Source: JACZWL01 sp046756445 (lineage in GTDB: Bacteria > Pseudomonadota > Gammaproteobacteria > Steroidobacterales > Woeseiaceae). Taken from it: DNA of 20,653 nucleotides. The notes beneath the pieces were generated by a model that had not been told where the DNA came from, did no database searches, and saw only the letters and a program-made list of their open reading frames with translations. Shown here piece after piece: positions 15,085-20,653 of the stretch. The translations under genes and the position numbers were made by a program. Numbering within the stretch: position 1 is the first letter of the stretch; each line of letters begins with the position of its first letter. Location: assembly GCA_046756445.1 (NCBI GenBank), contig JBHHWI010000054.1, positions 1 to 20,653 of the forward strand. Direction: 5' to 3'.

Positions 15085-15678
15085 ATGAACCGAGTACTTG
15101 TAACAAACCTTTGGCTGGCCGCAGTCTTGCTCGCGACTTCTTGTCAGAGCGGGAGCGACGATGTGGCCGGGGGCGGCAGCGAAAGCGCCGGTGCGACGAC
15201 CGCCGCCGCCGTGGGTGACAAACCGAAGGCGTCCGCCGATGCAGCGCGGGCATCAGGGGGCAAACCGTCGGCGCCGATCCGCATCGACTACGAGATCATG
15301 GGGACCCCGCTGGTCGGGATCCCGCTGTCGATCAATGTGAAAGTGTCGTCTTCGATGGAGCGGGAGATAACGGTCAACTATCGCATCATCGACTCGACCA
15401 GCCTGATGTTTTCCGATGCACAGGCGGAAACCGTCTCCGTCATTCCGGTCGGAGACGACTCGTTCTCATCCGAACAGGTCACGGTCATTCCGCAACGTGA
15501 AGGCCGGCTGTTCCTGAACGTATCGGCGGAGATCGAGACCGACATCGGCAGGATGGCGAAGGCGATGGCGATTCCCATTCAGGTCGGAAGCCAAAGGCCC
15601 GTACCGCAGCTGAATGGCGAACTCACGACCGGCGAGGACGGCGAAGCGCTGATCTCCATGCCCGCCAAAGAGGACTAA
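15085..15678 (+). CDS. Small lipoprotein of unknown function, paired with the metallopeptidase
   Basis: A 197-residue protein from the ATG at 15085; a GTG nine bases earlier is an alternative. The signal peptide ends in LLATSC, with C20 as the lipid anchor. A low-complexity Gly/Ala/Ser linker (about 21-65) follows, the kind used to tether a domain away from the membrane. The remaining 130 residues (PIRIDYEIMGTPLVGIPLSI, then REITVNYRIID, FLNVSAEIET) are alternating strand-like segments resembling an Ig-like fold, with no catalytic motif. I do not recognise the family. The spacing of 19 bp behind the metallopeptidase gene suggests co-transcription and a shared task, for example substrate, partner or inhibitor. 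A strong hairpin follows immediately after its stop codon. Confidence 0.75.
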   Translation: MNRVLVTNLWLAAVLLATSCQSGSDDVAGGGSESAGATTAAAVGDKPKASADAARASGGKPSAPIRIDYEIMGTPLVGIPLSINVKVSSSMEREITVNYRIIDSTSLMFSDAQAETVSVIPVGDDSFSSEQVTVIPQREGRLFLNVSAEIETDIGRMAKAMAIPIQVGSQRPVPQLNGELTTGEDGEALISMPAKED

Positions 15679-15679
15679 C

Positions 15680-15730
15680 AAAAAGGGGTCAGAGCCCTTT
15701 TTCCTCGGAAAAGGGCTCTGACCCCTTTTT
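15680..15730. repeat. 51-bp near-perfect inverted repeat (GGGGTCAGAGCCC family), also a likely terminator
   Basis: The left arm AAAAAGGGGTCAGAGCCC with its T/C-rich continuation is matched by GGGCTCTGACCCCTTTTT on the right, about 24 bp per arm around a TC centre, with one A/T length difference. It begins 2 bp after the stop codon of the small lipoprotein gene. The right arm ends in TTTTT, so transcribed RNA would form a long stem followed by U's, an effective terminator. I recall the GGGGTCAGAGCCC motif as a dispersed repeat in many proteobacterial genomes; that link is from memory and was not checked. Confidence 0.85.
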
Positions 15731-16006
15731 GTCTGCGATATGCGCCGGATTTGGTTCCCAGAGACCGCCGGAACCGATTTTTCATAATGTCAGTCTTCGT
15801 TCCGGGAAAAATTTCCCAAGATTTTTTTTAATTCGAGAGCTGGATCACAGACGCATCCGTGCGTTCGATCTAACGTAGGCATCAGGCTGCCCGAAGTCCG
15901 CCTCTGTCGCGGAATGGGGCAGTCCGGGGAGCGACGCACGGGATGATGGACGCGTCATCCAGGGGCGTTACTTGGGCAACACGGCAAGCAATCGGTCTGG
16001 GCGTCG

Positions 16007-19000
16007 ATGCATCGGGATTTGAGAAAGCGGATCAAGCAAGCTACCGAACAGTCGGGAATGAACCGGCTGGACTTCCTGGATCTGCTTAAGCTGATCGACG
16101 AGCACTATGACAAGATGGAGGCGATCATCACGCAGACGCTGTCGCAATCGCAATCGCTCTCCGAGTCACACACGACCACCACGCCGATTGAGGTCATATT
16201 CGACAGCGTCACCGATGCATTGATGTCCGTCAGTGACGAGGGGATTATCGTCAGCTGCAACCGGATCTGCCCAAAGTACTTCAGGCTCTCCAGAGAAAAG
16301 CTCATCGGCTCCGAGATTTCGCGAATACTCCCCGGTGTAAAAGACAAGGGCCTCGCTGATTTCCTGCAGCCGTTCATGTCGGACCCCGACGATACCAATG
16401 CGCAGTTGTGCAGCGGCGAGGTTGATGCCCTGCGTGCCAACGGGAAGAAATTCGTCGCCGAGATCAACGCCAGCACCGTGGACGTTGCCGACGGGCGCAT
16501 CTTCGTCATCAGCCTGCGTGACGTTTCCGGCCGGCGAAAGGCGGAAAAGGCGCTGGTCGAGAACGAGGAGCGCTATCGTGCCCTAGTCGAGAATGCGCCC
16601 GAGGCAATCGTCGTGTTCGACGTGGACCAAAACCGTTTCGCCGACGCCAACGAAAACGCCTGCAAGCTGTTCAACCTGTCACGCAAACGGCTGTTGAGTA
16701 TTGGTCCGGAAGCCATCAGCCCGAAGATGCAGCCCGACGGAACCCCTTCGTTCGGCGTCAAGCGGGGCTATATCGAACGGGCATTGAAGGGCGGACACCC
16801 GATCTTCGAGTGGATGCACAAGGATGCGCAGGACAACGAGATTCCCTGCGAGGTTCGTTTCAGCCGCCTGCCGGACAAGGAGCGCAAGCTGATTCGCGTG
16901 AGCATCACGGACATCACGGAAAGAAAACGCAACGAGGAATTTGCGTTCGCACAGAACAAGATTCTGGAGATGATCGTCGCAAGCAAGCCGTTCGACCGGA
17001 CACTGCAGTCGATTTGCCGGTGCACCGAGAAAATCGGCGATGGCATGCGCGCCGCAATCATGAAACTGGACATCAAGAACCAGATGCTGTCAGTCGAAGA
17101 AGCGCCGAGCCTGCCCGGCAAGTTCAAGCTGCTCCTGGACTTCGTCAAGGTCGAACCGTCGAGCATCACCTGCGGCGCCGCGGTCTTCAAGGCAGGCGAG
17201 AAGATCGTCCCCGATATTTCGCAGGACGAAGGATGGGCAAGCCTCAAGGGAAAGGCTGCCGGGTTCGGCGTCGCTGGCTGCTGGTCGTTTCCCGTCCATG
17301 GCAAGGCCGGACTGATCATCGGCACGCTGGACGTCTACCTGGACACACCGAGGGAACCGACCACGGACGAACTGGAGAAGATCAGCCGAATGGTGCGTCT
17401 CGCCGGCATCGCAATCAAACGCAATATCGACGAGCAAAGGCTGAAGAGCAGTGAGTCGCGCTATCGCGGGTTGTTCGAGAACGTCGTGGACGGGGTTTAT
17501 ATCGCCTCGCGCGAGGGCGACCTGATTACCGCCAATCCGGCGCTGGTCGAAATGCTCGGCTATGACAGCGTGGAAGAACTCAAGAACGCCGGCCGTACGA
17601 CGATGCTCTATGTCAATCCGATCGATCGCGAGCGCGTTTTCGCCCGCCTCGAGGCACAGGGCTTCGTCAAGAACTTCGAATACCGCCTGCGGCGCAAGGA
17701 CGGCAAGGAGATCGTCGTACTGGAGAACTCACGGGCGATTCACGATGATGAGGGCAATGTCGTCGCGCACGAAGGCACGATTTCCGATATCACCGAAAGG
17801 AAACTTGCCGAGACCCGCGTATTCGAGGAGAAGGAGCGGGCCCAGGTGACGCTGCAGTCGATCGGCGACGGTGTCATCACGACCGACGCCGACGGCAATG
17901 TCGATTACATCAATCCGGTGGCGCAGGACCTGACCGGGTGGGAAATACGCAACGCGCGCGGCAAGCCCATCGGCGAGATCATGTCGATCATCAATGCGCA
18001 CACGCGTGCGACCGTTGACAATCCGGTGAAGCGCTGCCTCAAGGAAGGCCGGACCATCTCACTGGCGGAGAATTCGGTGCTGATCACGCAGGCGGGCAAC
18101 GAAGTGCCGATCCAGGACTCCGCCGCACCGATACGCGACCGAATCGGCAACATCATCGGCGCAGTACTCGTATTTCACGACGTCAGCAAGGAAACGCGGC
18201 TGTTCCGCCAGTTGTCATACCAGGCGTCTCACGATGCGGTCACCGGCCTGATCAACCGCCGCGAGTTCGAGAACCGCCTGATCGCGGTGCTCGAGGGCAC
18301 GCACCAGAACAACGAGCAGACCCATGCGCTCTTGTACCTCGACCTCGATCAATTCAAGGTCGTCAACGATACTTTCGGGCATATTGCCGGCGACGAGCTG
18401 CTGCTGCAGATCTCGGAACTGGTACAGGCCAACATCCGCTCGACCGACTTGCTGGCTCGTCTGGGCGGCGACGAGTTCGGGATCCTGCTGGAACGCTGCA
18501 CGGAAAAACGGGCAATGCAGGTGGCCGAATCCATACGCCACGCGGTCGAAGAGTATCGATTCGAGTGGCAGCAGGCGTTCATGAACGTTCGCTGCTCGAT
18601 CGGTGTCGTCATGGTGAACCATGAGAGTCCGGACGTCGCAAGCATCATGAGCTCGGCCGACGTCGCGTGTTATTCCGCGAAAGACATGGGACGCAACCAG
18701 ACTCACCTCTATCAGGACAGTGACGCCTCGCTGCGCCACGAGGAGATGAAGTGGGTCTCGCGTATCACGAGCGCCGTCGAAGACCACCGGCTCGAATTGT
18801 TCTATCAGCCGATTATCGGGATCAGCAAGCAGAATGCGGAGTCACCCGGCCACTACGAGCTGTTGCTTCGCATGCGCGATGAAGACGGAAAGCTCGTGCA
18901 ACCCGATCTGTTCATTCCCGCGGCCGAGCGCTACAACCTGATGTCGAAACTCGATCGCTGGGTGATCCACGAGGCACTGACTCAGCTCGCGGACCGCAAT

Positions 19001-19537
19001 CCCGATGTGGACAAAGCCAGGTTCACGATCGCGATCAACCTGTCCGGGACCTCGTTGAGCGAGGACCGCTTCCTCGAATACGTTATCGCAGAGCTCAAGA
19101 GTCAGAAGCTGCCGGCCGGCGCGATCTGTTTCGAGATCACCGAGACTGCCGCGATCTCCAATCTGTCACGCGTGATTCACTTCATGCAGGTACTCAAGGA
19201 GCTCGGCTGCAAGTTCTCGCTCGATGACTTCGGCAGCGGACTGTCTTCATTCACCTATCTCAAGAACCTGCCGGTCGATTACCTCAAGATCGACGGTCAG
19301 TTCATCCGGAATGTGGCCGAGGACTCCGTCGACGAAAGCATGGTCGTGGCGATCAATCAGGTCGGTCAGGCGATGGGAATCGAGACGATTGCCGAGCGGG
19401 TAGAGACCAAGAAGGTACTCGACAAGCTCTCCGAGCTGGGTGTCCAGTTTGCGCAGGGCTATTACATCGCGCGGCCAACGTCGGTACAGACCTTCGAGCC
19501 GTGGGCCGACAGCGGCCACTCGCAGCAATTGGCGTAG
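16007..19537 (+). CDS. Cyclic-di-GMP signalling protein: PAS-PAS-GAF-PAS-PAS-GGDEF-EAL
   Basis: An 1176-residue, apparently soluble protein with no transmembrane segment. Domains: PAS1 about 61-178, PAS2 188-305, GAF 314-475, PAS3 481-597, PAS4 611-728, GGDEF 739-900 and EAL 925-1165. The cyclase active site is intact (GGDEF at 820-824), as is the inhibitory I-site RSTD at 811-814, exactly five residues before GGDEF. The phosphodiesterase domain has ELLLR (951-955) in place of EALLR, plus FEITETA, DDFGSG (1073-1078), LKIDGQF, IAERVET and QGYYIARP, so the known metal and catalytic residues are present. It may both make and degrade c-di-GMP under sensory control by the PAS/GAF array. The ATG at 16007 has only a weak ribosome site. 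No adjacent gene suggests its signal. Confidence 0.93.
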   Translation: MHRDLRKRIKQATEQSGMNRLDFLDLLKLIDEHYDKMEAIITQTLSQSQSLSESHTTTTPIEVIFDSVTDALMSVSDEGIIVSCNRICPKYFRLSREKLIGSEISRILPGVKDKGLADFLQPFMSDPDDTNAQLCSGEVDALRANGKKFVAEINASTVDVADGRIFVISLRDVSGRRKAEKALVENEERYRALVENAPEAIVVFDVDQNRFADANENACKLFNLSRKRLLSIGPEAISPKMQPDGTPSFGVKRGYIERALKGGHPIFEWMHKDAQDNEIPCEVRFSRLPDKERKLIRVSITDITERKRNEEFAFAQNKILEMIVASKPFDRTLQSICRCTEKIGDGMRAAIMKLDIKNQMLSVEEAPSLPGKFKLLLDFVKVEPSSITCGAAVFKAGEKIVPDISQDEGWASLKGKAAGFGVAGCWSFPVHGKAGLIIGTLDVYLDTPREPTTDELEKISRMVRLAGIAIKRNIDEQRLKSSESRYRGLFENVVDGVYIASREGDLITANPALVEMLGYDSVEELKNAGRTTMLYVNPIDRERVFARLEAQGFVKNFEYRLRRKDGKEIVVLENSRAIHDDEGNVVAHEGTISDITERKLAETRVFEEKERAQVTLQSIGDGVITTDADGNVDYINPVAQDLTGWEIRNARGKPIGEIMSIINAHTRATVDNPVKRCLKEGRTISLAENSVLITQAGNEVPIQDSAAPIRDRIGNIIGAVLVFHDVSKETRLFRQLSYQASHDAVTGLINRREFENRLIAVLEGTHQNNEQTHALLYLDLDQFKVVNDTFGHIAGDELLLQISELVQANIRSTDLLARLGGDEFGILLERCTEKRAMQVAESIRHAVEEYRFEWQQAFMNVRCSIGVVMVNHESPDVASIMSSADVACYSAKDMGRNQTHLYQDSDASLRHEEMKWVSRITSAVEDHRLELFYQPIIGISKQNAESPGHYELLLRMRDEDGKLVQPDLFIPAAERYNLMSKLDRWVIHEALTQLADRNPDVDKARFTIAINLSGTSLSEDRFLEYVIAELKSQKLPAGAICFEITETAAISNLSRVIHFMQVLKELGCKFSLDDFGSGLSSFTYLKNLPVDYLKIDGQFIRNVAEDSVDESMVVAINQVGQAMGIETIAERVETKKVLDKLSELGVQFAQGYYIARPTSVQTFEPWADSGHSQQLA

Positions 19538-19742
19538 GGGTCCGTCGCGACGGGCAAAATGTCGTCATTGTCGGTGGATCATGCCTGATCGCTGGCCTGA
19601 TTGCGGCACGCATCGGCCAGATCGATGTCATCAACGCCCATCGACAGCTACCTGAATACCGGCGAAAAATTCACCTGCGGACCGGCGCTGCCAGCCGGAT
19701 CATGCGGTACACTGAGGTCCGATTGAAAGGTCGAAGTCGAAT

Positions 19743-20558
19743 ATGCCCATAGAAGGCAGCAACAACAATAGAACCGACAACGGTCTCCTCGCGGCAGATG
19801 AGCCGCCTCCATTGACCGTATTGAATCCCGAATCGGAAGCCCCGGTCATCCTGGTCTGCGATCATGCCAGCCGGCGATTCCCGGCGTCCCTGGGCGACAT
19901 GGGGCTCGATCCGCCCGCGCGCCGCTGCCACCTCGCGTACGACATCGGCGCCGGCGCGTTGACGCGCGAACTGGCCGGGCGTCTTTCCATGACGGCCGTG
20001 CTTTGCCGGTATTCGCGGCTGGTCGTCGACTGCAACCGGCAGCTCCTGGATCCGACCGCATTCCTCGAGTTCGGCGACGGCGTCGTCGTTCCGGGAAACC
20101 GCAACCTCCGGCCCGAGCAGAAAACCGCGCGCGCCGAGGCGGTGTACTGGCCGTATCACTACGCCGTCGAAGAAGAGATCAAGCGCCTGGAATCTCTGGG
20201 CACACCACCGGCCGTGCTGGCGATGCACAGCTTTACGCCGGTCCTGAATGGCGTGTCCCGGCCGTGGCACATGGGTATCCTGTCGGATACCGACAGGCGG
20301 CTGGCCGGCGTGTTCCTGAGGGCGTTGGAAGAAACCGGCTTCCTGGTCGGCGACAACGAGCCGTATTCGGGCAAGGCGCCGCAGGACTTCACGATCGATC
20401 ATCATGCGGAGGCGAACGGCCTGCCACATGCCGGCATCGAAATCCGCCAGGACCTGATCGACGATGCGGCCGGCGTTGCCGAAATCGCAGAACTGTTCGC
20501 CGGCATCATCCGGACGATTCCCGACAAGTTCAGCAAGCCGCGGAGAATTTCCGCATAA
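19743..20558 (+). CDS. N-formylglutamate amidohydrolase family protein
   Basis: A 271-residue protein. VILVCDHASRRFPASLGDMGL near residue 35, AYDIGAGALTRELAGRL, SRLVVDCNR and LAMHSFTPVLNG near 170 are the recurring motifs of the FGase family (HutG-like; the sub-branch of stand-alone predicted N-formylglutamate amidohydrolases). Family members hydrolyse N-formyl-L-glutamate to glutamate and formate in histidine catabolism. No hutHUI genes are in view, so the in vivo substrate could be another formylated or acylated amino acid. The ATG at 19743 is followed by a polar, poorly conserved 25-residue leader. It lies 205 bp after the c-di-GMP gene and could have its own promoter. The TAA stop overlaps the first base pairs of a tandem repeat. 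Confidence 0.87.
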   Translation: MPIEGSNNNRTDNGLLAADEPPPLTVLNPESEAPVILVCDHASRRFPASLGDMGLDPPARRCHLAYDIGAGALTRELAGRLSMTAVLCRYSRLVVDCNRQLLDPTAFLEFGDGVVVPGNRNLRPEQKTARAEAVYWPYHYAVEEEIKRLESLGTPPAVLAMHSFTPVLNGVSRPWHMGILSDTDRRLAGVFLRALEETGFLVGDNEPYSGKAPQDFTIDHHAEANGLPHAGIEIRQDLIDDAAGVAEIAELFAGIIRTIPDKFSKPRRISA

Positions 20559-20626
20559 AGTGAGGTGCCGGAGCTAACTTTCCTAACTTTCAAAGTGAGG
20601 TGCCGGAGCTAACTTTCCTAACTTTC
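20557..20626. repeat. 35-bp tandem direct repeat (two identical copies) at the gene end
   Basis: The 35-bp unit beginning AAAGTGAGGTGCCGGAGCTA at 20557-20591 is repeated without a mismatch at 20592-20626. Each copy carries the internal 9-bp duplication CTAACTTTC-CTAACTTTC. AAAGT at the 5' end pairs with ACTTT inside the unit, so each copy can form a short stem. The first copy starts in the last two bases of the amidohydrolase stop codon. I do not know the element; it may be the edge of a longer array or mobile element beyond the window. Confidence 0.9.
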
Positions 20627-20653
20627 CGAACTTATCTGGTGTCGCTTGCCCAA

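Noticed and set aside
15804..15817. GGGAAAAATTTCCC palindrome followed by a T-run upstream of the c-di-GMP gene
   Set aside because: The stem is short and AT-rich, there is already a strong hairpin at 15680-15730, and no gene ends here. The rest of 15731-16006 showed no c-di-GMP riboswitch features or clear promoter.
1..20653. CRISPR array, tRNA, rRNA, complete transposase, prophage genes
   Set aside because: None was seen: no regularly spaced repeats, no conserved RNA gene motifs and no integrase or transposase reading frame.

Overview
The window looks like the chromosome of a gammaproteobacterium with fairly high G+C. The evidence is a GlrK-QseG-GlrR two-component locus in the usual gammaproteobacterial order, a bacterioferritin/Bfd pair under Fur-type promoters, and a PEP-CTERM-type response regulator (PrsR). 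No rRNA, tRNA, CRISPR array or complete insertion sequence was recognised. The genus cannot be named from the sequence alone.

Layout. 1-1344 (+): the tail of a DegT-family sugar aminotransferase, then an FAD-dependent oxidoreductase of the L-2-hydroxyglutarate oxidase type. 1405-4759 (-): an iron block of bacterioferritin, bacterioferritin-associated ferredoxin and a FecA-like TonB-dependent receptor. The last two have near-identical promoter cores with Fur boxes. 5033-6445 (+): prsR without a neighbouring prsK kinase. 6461-7898: a small accessory patch with two toxin-antitoxin modules facing away from each other. The brnTA module (-) has an in-frame stop in the toxin, so only the antitoxin is intact. 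The mazEF module (+) appears complete.

7921-12469 (-): galE, glrK, qseG and glrR, probably co-transcribed in that order, forming an envelope-stress signalling unit (membrane kinase, outer-membrane lipoprotein, sigma-54 activator) behind a sugar epimerase gene. 12470-13025: a structured intergenic region with two large adjacent imperfect palindromes. 13026-15678 (+): two lipoprotein genes, the first a multidomain HExxH metallopeptidase, the second a small beta-rich lipoprotein of unknown function. A 51-bp near-perfect inverted repeat follows. 16007-19537 (+): a large PAS/GAF/GGDEF/EAL cyclic-di-GMP protein. 19743-20558 (+): an N-formylglutamate amidohydrolase family protein whose stop codon runs into a 35-bp tandem duplication.

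The most interesting items are the metallopeptidase lipoprotein with its partner and upstream palindromes, the brnT nonsense mutation beside an intact antitoxin, the possible leaderless promoters of both toxin-antitoxin modules, the shared Fur promoter core, and the two repeat families (15680-15730 and 20557-20626). No wholly new system can be demonstrated from this window alone.
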